Source: Dipteris shenzhenensis (lineage: Eukaryota; Polypodiophyta; Polypodiopsida; Gleicheniales). From it: a stretch of 64,000 bases of DNA. The notes below the pieces were generated by a model. It did not search any database. It had not been told where the DNA came from and worked only from the letters and a program-made list of their open reading frames with translations. Of this stretch, positions 12,052-23,250 are shown one piece after another; position 1 is the first letter of the stretch, and every line of letters starts with the position of its first letter. The translations under genes were made by a program, and so were the position numbers. The DNA lies in the NCBI GenBank assembly GCA_047967505.1, contig CM106538.1; one strand, written 5' to 3'.

Positions 12052-12237
12052 TACAAGGCTTCATATGGCAATAAATGTGACCAATAGCAGAGAGGGCTTT
12101 ACAAAGTATTTTATAGCAATAAATGTGGAAAATAGCCTAGAAGGCTTTACAAGGCTTAAATATTTGTACAAATGTAAGAAAATTAGCCAATAAAGCTTTA
12201 CAATGAAATAGAATGCCCTCTAGTGATAAAGCTTCAA
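12052..12237 (-). repeat. Inverted repeat block, right arm
   Basis: This is the inverted counterpart of 7,682-7,843. The wider interval 12,030-12,200 contains about three degenerate units of AATAAATGTG..AATAGCCY.AAAGGCTTTACAA. It lies between the end of the minus-strand Copia A part and the plus-strand LTR. Confidence 0.8.
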
Positions 12238-12252
12238 TCTTCATGATGACAT

Positions 12253-12423
12253 GTGTGGGGGTTAAAGGTCACTGTGCCTTTATCTCGGTTATGTACAATA
12301 CTCAAACACATATATAAATGAATGAAAAAGAAGATTAGGGTGTTCTGCACCCACCAAAACTTGTGTGGCTCTCTGTTTCTCTCTCTCCCTCTTCCATTCT
12401 TGCTTCCGTTGAGAGCACTCTCA
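12253..12423 (+). mobile_element. Copia A 5' LTR in plus orientation, ~171 bp
   Basis: It starts TGTGGGGGTTAAAGGTCAC and ends GAGAGCACTCTCA. It is the same LTR as 7,978-8,147 but on the other strand, so it does not form a normal direct-repeat LTR pair with it. The primer binding site follows at once on the plus strand. Confidence 0.88.
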
Positions 12424-12425
12424 AC

Positions 12426-12437
12426 TGGTATTAGAGC
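12426..12437 (+). other. Copia A primer binding site (iMet tRNA type)
   Basis: TGGTATTAGAGC starts 2 bp after the LTR. It differs from the usual plant TGGTATCAGAGC (complement of the initiator Met tRNA 3' end) at one base. The leader continues for about 20 bp before the CACTA insertion. Confidence 0.88.
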
Positions 12438-12479
12438 CTGGGTGATCTCACTGAGCGTGCACAACAACACAAAGCAACT

Positions 12480-12740
12480 ATAGATGCGCTTGGTAGACGC
12501 GCAAAATTGCGAGCACGTCTATAGGCGTTGCTCTAGTAGAGAAATTACGGGCGCGTCTATAGGTGCGGCTAAACGCTCGTTTATTTGCGCGTAAATCACC
12601 GCGTCTATTTGTGCATTTGACCTGAAAAAATACGGGCCCGTCTAACATCCCGTTTATTAGCGCGTCTATTTGTGCGTTTATTTGCGCATTTACACTGAGA
12701 CTCAGACGTGCATTTAGACACGTAAATAGACGCACTCCAG
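12480..12740. repeat. CACTA left subterminal GACGYG repeat array
   Basis: There are many inverted and direct matches to GCGTCTATA, GACGCGC and GCGCGTCTA, with degenerate TTTGTGCGTTTATTTGCGC spacers. In En/Spm elements the subterminal repeats bind the TNPA protein. By family analogy these are candidate binding sites. Confidence 0.9.
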
Positions 12741-12902
12741 AGAATACAGAAAGTGAGATTTTGGTGTACATCATTGCTTTCCAAACATTGCCCATGATTA
12801 CCAAAGCACATAATTTTTTGCAAGCCCACATATACAATAATTAAGTGAAATGAGGAGAATGAGACAATATGTAAAATAGTTTTGCCAATATGAATTGTGG
12901 GG

Positions 12903-15900
12903 CTATGGTTCAATCTCATCCTCAATGAGATCAACCCTTGCCAAACTATCTACTTCAAAATCCAAACAAGTGTTTAGATCTACAAATACATTCAACCCAC
13001 TACTACTTGTGCCACTCATGTGCTCATCAAAATCAACATCTCCAATGGTAGGCTCGTCCTCACGGGTAATGCCAGCCTCAATATCTATATCTCCTATCTC
13101 ATGATCATCCTCCTCTCTTGTATCACGGTCATCATCACGTCCATGGCCATGATCATCCTCCATACGCTCCATATTAGTAAATGTACTATACATCACTTTG
13201 GAACGTGGCATAATAGGTATGACATGCCACCATCTATTATTATCCACCATTGGTTGATAGACAACCTAATTCAAACACAAATACAATCATGTTACTTTTC
13301 TTGCATCAAATATTTAAAAGCGAGTATTTTTATGTGTGTGCACAGTACCTGTTCACATTGTTGCGGTAGTACTAGTGTGTCCTTCCTACTTTGCTAAAAC
13401 TTTGTGGAGTCAATAGTTACAAAGCCACTTGCATGGCGTTTGATTGTTGCATTAGGGCCTCTTTCCACCACGTCCTTAAACCACTTTACATCCAAAACAT
13501 ACACAAAGAAGCGTCGAAAGTCAATCATAATGATATCTTGGATTATGCCACAATAATCATCCATGGCTCCATTGGCTCCCTCAAAGCTAGCAATGACGCC
13601 GCAATCTTGTGTGTTTCTCTTATCATCAATCCGTTGTGTTCGAAAATGCTTGCCCTCACACCATATAGCATTGAACATAGTGCATTACACCAAGAAAAAA
13701 TCAATTAAATAAGCAATCTAAATTATAAAAAGCTCCTAACTTATGCATAACATTCTATATACCGACCTTGCTCATGCATCCCCTAGCATACTCCCATTCT
13801 TCCATTGTGATATGCATCCCCTCGTCTTTCTCTGCTTTCTCCATTTCATCAAGTAGCTAATCCACATGAATATCCTTTGGAAGTGCTCTTAGATACTGAG
13901 GGTATGGCACACGAGATCCGTGGTGTGTACGAAAGAGGGCCCTTTCTTATTGTCTTCTTGCCTTTGCATCCTCGTATCTTGTCACCCATCTTTTCATCAC
14001 ATCACTATTAAGCACGCAAAAGAGGTTGATACTATTACGCAACTCCGTGTCTATTACTTTGCTGCGTCCTTTTCCTTGAGGCACAATAGAGGTCATCCTT
14101 AGGTCTTCATCATCTCTCCATAGTCATGGGAGAGAGCTATCCACATTAATAAGAAACTCAGAAATATATACAAGTGACTCTTGTACCAACCAACCCTCAG
14201 CCATGCTACCTTCGGGTCTTGCATTTTGTCTCACGAAGCCCTTCAACGTCTTCATGAAGCGCTCGAGGAAGAACAACCATCGTGCATGTATAGTACCGCA
14301 TATAGCAATCTCATCCACCAAATGTACTATGAGATGTAGTTGGCTTGTGAGAATAGAACGTGGAAATGTCTCCTCCACTAAACAAACCGCCTCCACTGAC
14401 ATAACTCGAGCATTCTCAAGCGTGGTGGGATCTATTTCCTTTGAGCTCACATACCTCACAAGCTCGCCTATCTTGTAAATACAATCTTTCACGTCCTTTG
14501 ATGCACTACGTGACATGCTAGTAGGTAGTATGAACTGAACCCGCGAGGAGGTGGTTGATTAGTTGCTTATAGCTATTCACTCACAAATTTGAAAGGAAAA
14601 AGATATTATGCATATAAAATACTTACTTGGAGCATCTTGTGCCAATCATGAGATTTCAAGCCATATAATTGCTCTACACCTCTTTTCTTGCTCTTTGTAA
14701 AGGCTCCCTTCAAACACCTCATGCATCCAGTGGAAGTACGAATTGTAGTAATAGCACGCTTCACCGTCGCCATCTCTAGCTTTGATAACATCCACGGTGC
14801 ACGAGGTAAAAAAACACGCCCATTTGGTCTCTCTTAAGGCCAAGCTTCACGCATCCTTCCTGTGGTACGTAGATCCTCCCTTATGCCTGCCGAATCTCGT
14901 GTCCCATTCAAATGCTCCCAAATGGTAGATGCCACATTCTTGAAGATATGCATGGGATCGAGCAGGTGATTGATCTTGAGGTGGGACCAATATGGTAAAC
15001 GATAAAAGATGGAGTATCTAAACAAAATAAAGTGTTAGCGTGCAATCTTTACTTTCAACCAATATAGCCAATCTTTACTTCTAGCCAATAGTTACAAATC
15101 CTTACCGGCTCATGCCAAGTGGTGGAGGAGTCGTGGAACCATCCCAAATTCTCATCCAATCTCCCGCGGTGAGTGATTGTGGGAGGACTTCATTCCAAGG
15201 GGCAACATATCTAGGATGATCAGGTGGGAGAAACATATTCAATGCGTCTGCCCGTGAGGCAACTAGCGAAGGACCACAAACAGGACATGCATGGTAACCA
15301 TGGATGATTTTTTCAAGTTAGTTTCGTTAAGAAACTAAAATGTTATATTGGCTTTGAAAGTTTGTATGCCCTAATAAAAATAAACATTTGAAACATTCGC
15401 CGGGATTTGAAACTTTTTTGCAAAAAAATTTAAAGTTTCGCCAGGATTTACATTTTTTCCTTCAAATTTCAAAATAAAAAATATAAAAAAGTACTACATT
15501 CTACCAATATTGTGAAACTAAAAAAATGAGCTTGAAAACTTTTGCCAAGATTTTATATTAATATATAGGCATAGCTTCGATAAAAACATCCTTGATGGTA
15601 ACCCGATGTAGTGAGACCTGAAACAATAGATGCAATTAAGAGTGGAAGGTGGGTTTAGGGTGCCACGTCCTTTGCCTATTCATAATTAAAAAATGCAATG
15701 CTTACCTGAATACTCGCCATAGCCTGGGAAGTCATGCATCGTCCACATCAAGACTGCTTTGCAGTTGAAGTCTCATGACGAGGGAGGCCTGCTCACATCA
15801 TGCACCTCGATACCTCTCCAAAGTATCTCTAGCTCATCAATCAAAGGCTCCAAATAAACATCAGGGTTTTTGACTTTATGTTTCCCTGAAATTAGAAGGG

Positions 15901-17203
15901 ACAGCATGACATGTCCTTTCTTAATAGCCATAGAGGTTGGGAGATTGTAATTCAACAATATCACTGGCCATACACTATAAGACGTGCTTTTGAGACCAAA
16001 TGGGTTCACACCGTCCATACCCAATCCAAGTCTCAAGCTCCTAGGTTCTTCCTTGAAGCTTGGCCATGTGTCTTCAATATGCTTCCACGCAGGAGAGTCC
16101 GCGGGAGTTCTCCACTTGCCATCGGTTGATCGATGGGAGGAATGCCATGACATGAGCTCTGCAATAGATTTGCACTTGAACATATGTTGGATGCGAGGGA
16201 TTATGGGAAAATGTCGCAATACCTTATGAGGCACGTCCAAGGTTTTGAGATCTGCTCTATATCTTGCCTCTCCACAAGTAGGACACTCTCTTGGATCCTT
16301 ATGTAGTCCACGAAACAAAACACAATCGTTGACACATGCATGGATGCGCTTGTAATCTAATCCTCCAAGAGAGGTCACATGTTGCCTTGCCATATCTCTT
16401 GAGGTCGGTAATTTATTCTCGAGACCTTGGAAGCATTTTACACAATAGCCTGCACGTGAAGACCATAAATGAGGAAAAGCATTCGAGTAATTGACCCACG
16501 TGCATAATTCACCATGTTTGCAAAATCGACTTTAAAGCTTGAGTAATGCATTCAAACTTGCATTGCTCCATCCATAGATGGTTTGCAAGTTTAGTAACTC
16601 AAGGGAGGCACGTAGAACAGAGAATGTGCACCCCTCAAACAGTGGAGTCGATGCTGCGGTAAAAAGATCATCCTGCTCCATGCTATTATCCCTCCCTTGA
16701 TGGAAATATAAATCCCGCACCATATCATCAAACACCTCCTCCTCCACGGCTTCATGAGGTAATGGCGGAGGGCTACTATCACCATCACTCCATGCATCCG
16801 TAACGGTCCCTCCTAAAGATCCCACCTCATATCGCCGACGCTTCACCTCCTCACGACGGGCATAGGGTAACATGTGCGCGTGTGGCACTGCATCCTGTAT
16901 CAAATTAAAACGGGATCATAACTCAAACATATGAACACCCATAGGTATCTCAATCAACCTTAACTTACAAACCCTTACCCTGTTTACGGTCACATCCCAT
17001 TCTCCATACTTTGAGATATGATTGAGCGTAATCCTGCGTGCACGATACATGTTTCCTCGACATCGATCACACAGACATTTGATTTTTTGCTCCAACCACA
17101 TTTCGCGATGGTGGATACGGAGGGATTCATCCTCACTGGAGCTACTTGTTGAAGATGGAGACATCCTACAAATAAACAACCCACCAAATTTGCTCTTCTT
17201 CAA
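12903..17203 (-). pseudogene. TNP2-family CACTA transposase, multi-exon, with lesions
   Basis: The gene reads leftward. In order it shows: a Cys/His segment CLCDRCRG...TLNHI (about 17,160-16,980); FEGCTFSVL...YGWSNASLNALLKL (to 16,532); the TNP2 core at 16,393-15,773 with DYKRIHACVNDC, CPTCGEARY, LRLGLGMDGVNPFG, SYSVWPVILLNYNLP and PLIDELEILW; then MWTMHDFPGYGEYSG ending in a GTAAGC donor near 15,710; HACPVCGPSLVAS...PPLGMSR (about 15,305-15,115); LPYWSHLKINHLLDPMHIFK (15,025-14,834); and LYGLKSHDWHKMLQ with a GTAAGT donor at about 14,637. DUF4218 follows (14,516-14,124; ARPEGSMAEGWL) and DUF4216 (13,678-13,394). The acidic C-terminal tail (WWHVIPIMPRS...) stops at 12,903. In-frame stops near 16,532, 14,124 and 13,945 suggest decay or unseen introns. 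Confidence 0.9.
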
Positions 17204-17220
17204 ATGCTTAATTTAAACTC

Positions 17221-17420
17221 TGTGTTGCATCTATCGCTGCGTCTATAGTCGCGTCTAACATCGTGTCTGACGGCACGTCTAAATGTGCGTCTACTCTATG
17301 TATTTAAACGCGCCTGTAGACGTGCTAATAGACGTGACTATAGATGCATCTACTCTGTGTATTCAGACACGACTATAGACGCGCTAATAGACGTGACTAT
17401 AGACGCGGCTTTTAAACCTG
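17221..17420. repeat. Central GACGYG repeat array, TNP2 side
   Basis: Repeats such as GCGTCTATAGTCGCGTCTA, TAGACGTGCTAATAGACGTG and ACTATAGACGCG fill about 200 bp just upstream of the leftward TNP2 gene. Two copies of ACTATAGA..GC.AATAGACGTGACTATAGA are near-exact direct repeats (17,320-17,410). Confidence 0.9.
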
Positions 17421-17814
17421 CTTTTCGGCGTGCCGCTCGCTTTGCTTTTCTTTTCATTACTTAAACTTCGCGAGCGGCTTCCTTCCTTCTTTATTAGCAG
17501 TTCCATAGATTCGAAGCTTAAGAGAGAGCCTCCCATACACAGTTCCAAGCTTTCACTCAAGAGAAAGGGACCGTACCTACACTTGCTTCCAAGCCTAAAG
17601 AAGAGGAGGAGTACAAACAAGGAGAAGAAACAAGTTTGGAAAAGAAAGATCCTTCCATACCTTTTTCCAAGTAAGTCCTTTTGAAGTTGTTCTTGCTTGC
17701 TCTTTCCAGTTTTGTACTTTCTCACATCCACGAAACGCAGGATCTAGGTATGAGCGACACGTTCTTTTGTCGGGCGCAACGTCCTTTTTGACTTTTAAGT
17801 ATTCTCGCCTGTCG

Positions 17815-18150
17815 GAGCGCGTCTATAGGCGCGTCTGAGGGTGTGTCTAAATGCACGTCTAAACGTGCGTCTATAGGCGCGTCTATTCGCGCGTCTGGCT
17901 TGTTACAGACACACACAGACGCGTCTGTAGACGCTCACATAGATGTCCTGTTAAACGCACTATTAGACGTGCTTTTAAACGCATTGTTAGACGGATTGTT
18001 AGAAGGACTGTTAGACGGACTGTTAGACGTGCTTTTAAATGCACTGTTAGACGGACTGTTAGACGCGCTTTTACTTGAATTGTTAAACGCTCTGTTAGAC
18101 GCGTCTATAGACGTGCAGATCAGACGGGTCTATAGACGCGCTCTGACAGA
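17815..18150. repeat. Central GACGYG repeat array, TNPA side
   Basis: This is the densest array. It holds TAGACG half-sites in both orientations and the perfect 12-bp palindrome TAGACGCGTCTA at 18,096-18,107. A direct series with CTGTTAGACGGACTGTTAGACG spacing (about 15 bp) runs through 17,950-18,090. The Leu-rich frame at 17,843-18,214 (LLNALLDGLLDVLL repeats) is a shadow of this spacing. Confidence 0.9.
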
Positions 18151-18327
18151 GCCTCTTTTTTTTTCCCCTTTCTTCTCAGCTCCCAAAGTAATAGATTTGT
18201 TTCCTATTTTCTAGTTCAATAGTGGCTAGGAAGTGCTTCTAGCTCACCTGATCCGCGGGAATCGATTTGGAAGGATTTATATAATCTTTTAGGGCACCCT
18301 CCTAGTCCTGCAGAGTTATACGGGTAT

Positions 18328-19673
18328 ATGACCGGTACCCTTAACACTCCCCAGGAGTCGGCACTACAGACTCCGAGCCACCCCACACCGCCTGAGATTA
18401 CCCCAGTGGAGTCCGCACAGCCGTCTTATGCCCCTTCTTATGCCCCTTCCCCCGTACCGTCTTATGCCCCTTCCCCCATGCCGTCTTATGTCCCTTCTGC
18501 CATCCCGTCTTATGCCCCTTCCCCCATGCCGTCAGGAGGTCCTTCTGTCTCGGCGAGCCGTCGATGTACTCCCCAACCGTCGAGACTCGGTTCTCCAGCT
18601 ACGAGTGGTCAGCGTAGTCCCGTGCAGTCCCCAGCTACGAGTGGCCAGCGTATGAGCTCGACACGACAGGGTAGCAGGCATAGTAGCAGGGAGAGCGGTG
18701 GCGGATGCATGGCACAGTGCTTTGGGCCATGTGGCAGTGAGGAGGAGGATGATTCAAATGATTTAGACGTGCCTCTGGGTGATGGTACGATTTATTATGA
18801 CATCACTCAGACAGGAGGCATCTTGATGGATGCGTGGGGGAAGGACATCATGGCCTTCATGCGCTCTGTAATTGCTAACAATTACAGAGATTACTTTATC
18901 CACTATAAAGACCACCCAAAGAGGTTGGCTGATGAGACCCTCGCTACTGTTCGCTCTAGGTATCCTAACCCCCCCAATCGCCAGTTCACAGATAAATGGG
19001 GGAAGTCAAAGATTGTTACGATACTTAGCAATAAAAGATCTTCCCTTAAGAGGCAGGCACTAGCGGAGCTTGCCAGGCTTGAGGCAGGTCAACCTCCAAG
19101 GGGCCCGCCCCACACCGCTCACAAGCGTGAGTGGAAGAAGGCAATGAAGTCAGCGAGGGAGGAGCCCAGTCTACAGCACGTGGAGGCACGGAGGATCTTG
19201 ATGGAGGAATATGGAAGCGCGCATTTTGGAGCAGGGGGTGTTGAATCATGGGAGGCCCAATTTGTAAGTATCGATCTCAAATTATATTGCTTATGTAGTT
19301 TATTAGGAGGTTGGTTGTTTCTTTGTACTAATCCCTCCACAAAGTGTATCGCGGTCATGCAGCTTGAGATCATGGGCAGATACCCTACTCCAGTGGAGAT
19401 AGCCTACCACCGCCACCATCGCAGAGGAGATACATGGAGGCACTTCTATGATGACGGGTTGAAAACTGAGGAGCAGTATACCCGAGCTACTGGACAGGCC
19501 CCCCAGGTAATAATGCCAAAATTATAAGTAAAGATTTGATTTTTCATACATTGATATATGTTGTCCCTTGTTTACAGGCCCATGCACAAGACGATGAGGA
19601 AGACGAGGAAGGAGGTGCAGAAGGGAGCGCAGAAGGGAGCACAGAAGGGAGCATGGAAGGCAGCGAGGATTAG
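18328..19673 (+). CDS. Ptta/En/Spm-type (TNPA-like) transposon protein, three exons
   Basis: Likely accessory or DNA-binding protein of the CACTA element. Exon 1 is 18,328-19,263, exon 2 is 19,363-19,506 and exon 3 is 19,578-19,673. Both introns have GT-AG borders (GTAAGT...GCAG and GTAATA...ACAG) and are phase 0, so the frame stays open to TAG. The N-terminus is a Pro/Ser-rich disordered repeat (PSYAPSPVPSYAPSPMPSY). The conserved middle resembles Transposase_24: W..DI..FMRSVI, FTDKWGKSKIVTILSNKR, REWKKAMKSAREEP and GRYPTPVEIAYHRHHR. The C-terminus is acidic with EGS repeats. The frame is also open for about 37 codons upstream of the ATG, so an earlier start after an upstream intron is possible. 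Confidence 0.82.
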
Positions 19674-19694
19674 TCGTAGAAGTAGTGCTACTAT

Positions 19695-19850
19695 TCTTTT
19701 TTGTACTTAAAGCCACTGGCTTGGCTTCGTGCCTCTTGTATATAGACTCCTCTTATTTTTTGTACTTGAAGCCACATGACATGGCTTAGCTTCCTTTTTT
19801 TTTGTACTTGAAGCCACATGACGTGGCTTAGCTTCGTGCTATATGTATAT
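19695..19850. repeat. Three ~50-65-bp 3' repeats carrying a small hairpin
   Basis: TTTTGTACTTRAAGCCAC...TGGCTT..CTTCGTGC recurs at about 19,700, 19,755 and 19,800. Each has the hairpin AAGCCAC-ATGAC-GTGGCTT or a close variant. It lies just downstream of the stop codon and may shape the transcript 3' end. Confidence 0.75.
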
Positions 19851-20024
19851 ACAAGCACTTTTTGAGCTTTCAATTTTATTGTGTTTTGGAGTTGTAATAT
19901 TTTATTTGGAATTGTAATTAAAATGCGGTTGGCTATAAGAATTAAATTACAGAATGTGGATATGGGATTCTTGTAACTATATAGCATACACAACATACAC
20001 ACTATTCTGTAAAATTAAAAAAAA

Positions 20025-20255
20025 AAAACACGCGCGTCTATCAGTGCGTTTATATTCGCATCTGTTTGTTCGACTGGCGTCTATAAAAGCGTTTATAAGT
20101 GCATCTATTTATGCGTCTTTGTGCGCGTCTATACGCGCATAAGTCTGATATATAGACGCGCAATTAGACACGGGTCTCCAGATGCGCAAATAGACGCGCC
20201 CGTAAGTTTTTTATTTAGTTCATGAAACGCGTCTGTGCGTGCGTCTATGGGTGCT
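20025..20255. repeat. CACTA right subterminal GACGYG repeat array
   Basis: GCGCGTCTAT, GTGCGTTTATA, ATATAGACGCGC and AAATAGACGCGCCCG matches occur in both orientations, mirroring the left end (12,480-12,740). Confidence 0.9.
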
Positions 20256-20271
20256 TTGTCTTGTTGTGGTG

Positions 20272-21691
20272 TGTGAATGCTTGAAACTCAGCAACTCTGT
20301 TAGAGGAAGGAGAAGCTGTGTGGGAAGCTTTGTGGGTGACTTTACTTGAATCCAAGTGTGTAGAGACCTTGGAGGAACCTTTGGAAAAGTCACTTTGGTT
20401 TTGCAAAGTGGTTTTGAGAGCCTATTAAGTGATTTCAAAGAAAAAGTCGTTTTTTGAGCTTTTCCCTGTTCCGTTTAATGATAGAGACTCAGTATTGACT
20501 TATAGAGGCAACTATTGCTTGCTTTTGGTATCCACTTCACTTCAGGAGCTTGGAAACACCTTCATTCTTGAATTTGGGATCATTTCATTGGATTTATGAC
20601 TCACTGTGTCAATTTTTGCGTTTTTCTATCCGAGTGTTGGAACTCAAGTTTAGAGCAACCATTTGCAGATCTGTCAGTTCTAGTGGACTCACGAGGTCCT
20701 AAAACTTCTATGTTGCCCATCATTCGCACTCCGGTGGAGTTTACAAACAGCTCTGTTTCCAAAAACGTTTTTCAGTCCGTGTTGGACCTACTGATTGAGA
20801 CCACGGTTTCCAAAACCGTCTGTTCCATTGCGTTCCGGATGCCCAAAAACCCCTACCTATCAGTTCTTACATGATTCGGTGGACGATTTCAGAGTTATAG
20901 ATCTCTGTGTATTCGGTTTCGTCTCTTTGTTATGCGTTTTTCATTCTAAGGTTTTGAAACCTTAGATTTATGCCACATGGCAATGGATAAGTGTTGACTC
21001 CCATTTCTCACTCATCGGTTGGGATTTTGGAGTTTTGACAGAAGAGAGATATTTGCAGATTTTCTTGTTGAGTCCGATTATGCAATGGTGCCCATGTTTT
21101 GATGCATCTCAAGTCATATTTTTAGTAGCGGTCATTACCGTGGTACTATGATTTCTTGAGCATACCTTATGCAGATCACTCTGGTTGCAGTTTGAGCAGT
21201 GTGTGCTCATTTGTGGTGTGCATTGGGTTGCAGTGGATGATTTATAGGCCATTTGGATGCATTGCGTTCCTTATTGGATGCGCTGATAGGCCCAAATTGT
21301 CTTGTGGGATGCTATTTTTATGGACGCTTTGCACATGGATGCTATTTTATGCTGAGGGATAGCTTTGACACATTGCACGTGATGCACTGATAGTGCTATG
21401 CTCTCTTGGATGAGATATTATTAATGCATATGCCAGTGGATGGTGTTTATGCTCGAGTCATTTGGCACTTATTGGCATTTTGGATTGCCATTGCAGTTGG
21501 CATTTTCTTTTGGGCCAGATTTGCTCATATGGATGCATAGTACATGCACATGAGTCAACTGCATCTTTTGATGCTTTTGAGTTTTGGTGATATTTCAGTC
21601 TATTGTGGCATACACATTTGGGTGCACTTGGTATTTGGTGTGATTCTCTCTTGTAGGCACTAGCATTTGGGATTTTCGCTTCATTTGCATC
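20272..21691 (+). mobile_element. Copia A untranslated leader (continuation)
   Basis: This continues the leader interrupted at 12,459 by the CACTA element and runs to the gag ATG at 21,692. No supported gene is present. Short frames such as 20,596-20,874 have no recognisable domain. At about 1.4 kb the leader is long for a Copia element. Confidence 0.6.
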
Positions 21692-21903
21692 ATGGCATCC
21701 TCTTCCATGTCTGAAAAGGAGTTTTTTTAGCATTAAAAAGTTTGATGGGACAAACTTTTCTTTGTGGAAAGAACAAATAAGGGATGTGCTTATTCAAAAG
21801 AAGCAGATTAAACCCTTGGCAGGGATTGAAGCTAAGGCTACAAATATGTCTGCGGATGATTGGAATGAGTTGGATGAATTAGCAAAATCTACTATTAGAC
21901 TAA
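21692..21903 (+). pseudogene. Copia A gag N-terminus, separated from its body
   Basis: It starts ATGGCATCCTCTTCC (MASSSMSEKEFF). A seventh T in a T-run then shifts the frame. The next frame gives SIKKFDGTNFSLWKEQIRDVL, QIKPLAGIEAKATNMSADDW and LDELAKSTIRL, the classic start of a Copia gag. At 21,903 the sequence switches to Copia B leader (matches 60,667 onward). The rest of this gag lies on the minus strand at 11,945-11,251. Confidence 0.87.
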
Positions 21904-22106
21904 AAGTTATCGCAAAAATTGCATCGTATGCCTGTGCGCAAAGATATTGGGAGTGATAGAATCATTTTTATTGCATGTTGATGCAAAATCGTCACTAGAA
22001 AGTGACTGTGTGGTAAAATACCACTTTCGTCAATTTTGCAGATCTGCCCTTGTGAGGGAGAAGTTGTGTTTTTTGCAATGATAGAATATTTTTGCAGTGT
22101 TTTGTA

Positions 22107-23250
22107 ATGGCGTCTGATGCTCTTTCACAGATAGTCATTGAAAAGCTTGACAAGAACAACTTCCAAGCATGGAAGTTTAGAATGACGAATTTCCTTAAGG
22201 GAAAAGGCTATTGGGAATTCATTACTGGAGTGGAATAAGAACCAGTTATTCCTAATGTTCCCAATCAATAGGAGTTGCAGGCATTTAAAGGCTAGCATGA
22301 GAGAGCTAGAAAAGTTATGTACTGGCTATCTATCAATATTTCAAATTCTATGATTGTGCATATTCAGGACACAAGCTCGGGGGGTTCACTACGTATAAAC
22401 CCTCTATATCACGTGCATTCAAGGCCTATTTCTAAAATCCCTTATCTGTAAATTTTTCATTAATAAAATGTACCCCTTTTCTATACAAATCTGTAAATTT
22501 TTTCCAAAACTATTTTAAATAGTCCCTTATGTATATTTATTTCTGTAAATTTTAGAAATAAAAAATATCCTTCTGTTGAACTCACGTGATAGGGTTACAT
22601 ATGATGAGTGACCCCCCCGAGGACGCAAGCACGCCGAAGGAGGCATGGGATACTTTGACAAAAATGTATAGCACAAATATGCAAGCCAGGAAAATGTAGC
22701 TCAAGTAGGAGTTGCATAATCTGCAGAGAGAAAATATGAGCATCAATGACTACCACATGAAGGTGAAGAAGATTGCAGATGCATTTGCTTCCATTGGGTC
22801 GCTAGTGGAAGATGATGATTTAGTTTCTGTGACCTTGAATGGTCTAGGAAAGGATTATGCACAATTTCGTATATCCATTGCTGTCTGTGAGAATTTTCTT
22901 GATTTTGAGGAGTTGATTGCTCTTCTAATTTCTGAAGAGCAGAGAAATGGTGGTGCATCTTCTTCAGGAGGAACTTCAAAAGAAACTATCTTCTACTCAA
23001 ATGCTGGAAGAGGTAGAGGCAGAGCAGGCTGATTTGGAAGCTGTGGCAGAAATCAAAATATGCAGCAAATTCAAGAAAACCAATCCTATGGAGGAGGACA
23101 TGGTAACTTTAGAGGTAGGGGGAGCCAAAGAGGTCGTGGTGGATGGTAGAGAGGCCGAAATGCAAACAGCAATGTTAAATGCTACTACTATGGTAAAATG
23201 GGTCATATGGTTAAAGACTGCTATAAAAAGCAGAATGAGATCATGACTAG
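22107..23250 (+). pseudogene. Copia B copy 1 gag, broken by MITE copy 2
   Basis: Begins MASDALSQIVIEKLDKNNF at 22,107, then AWKFRMTNFLKGKGYWEF. Stops occur near 22,238, 22,270 and 22,292. After the MITE come SINDYHMKVKKIADAF, SVTLNGLGKDYAQF and a Gly/Arg-rich stretch. The degenerate zinc knuckle reads CYYYGKMGHMVKDC, with the second Cys changed to Tyr. Confidence 0.9.
22376..22621 (+). mobile_element. MITE copy 2, 246 bp, in Copia B gag
   Basis: Ends are CTCGGGGGGTTCACT and AGTGACCCCCCCGAG. Flanks are GACACAAG (22,368-22,375) and GACGCAAG (22,622-22,629), an 8-bp duplication with one substitution. Copy 2 of Copia B at about 61,128 has the uninterrupted site (GGATGCAAGTACACC). Confidence 0.95.

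Larger units (their letters stand above)
12460..20268. mobile_element. Complete 7.8-kb CACTA (En/Spm) transposon
   Basis: Left end CACAACAACACAAAGCA and right end, read inward, CACAACAAGACAAAGCA form terminal inverted repeats. Both continue into (A/C)C(C/T)ATAGA(C/T)GC. The element is flanked by GTG at 12,457-12,459 and 20,269-20,271, the 3-bp target duplication typical of CACTA elements. It interrupts the Copia A leader. It encodes a TNP2-type transposase leftward and a Ptta/En/Spm-type protein rightward. Four dense arrays of GACGCGTCTA-related repeats lie at both ends and in the centre. The terminus reads CACAA rather than the canonical CACTA. Confidence 0.95.

Noticed and set aside
17843-18214. 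Leu-rich repeat-like frame (LLNALLDGLLDVLL)
   Set aside because: It is produced by regularly spaced TTAGACG half-sites in the central CACTA array, not a leucine-rich repeat protein.
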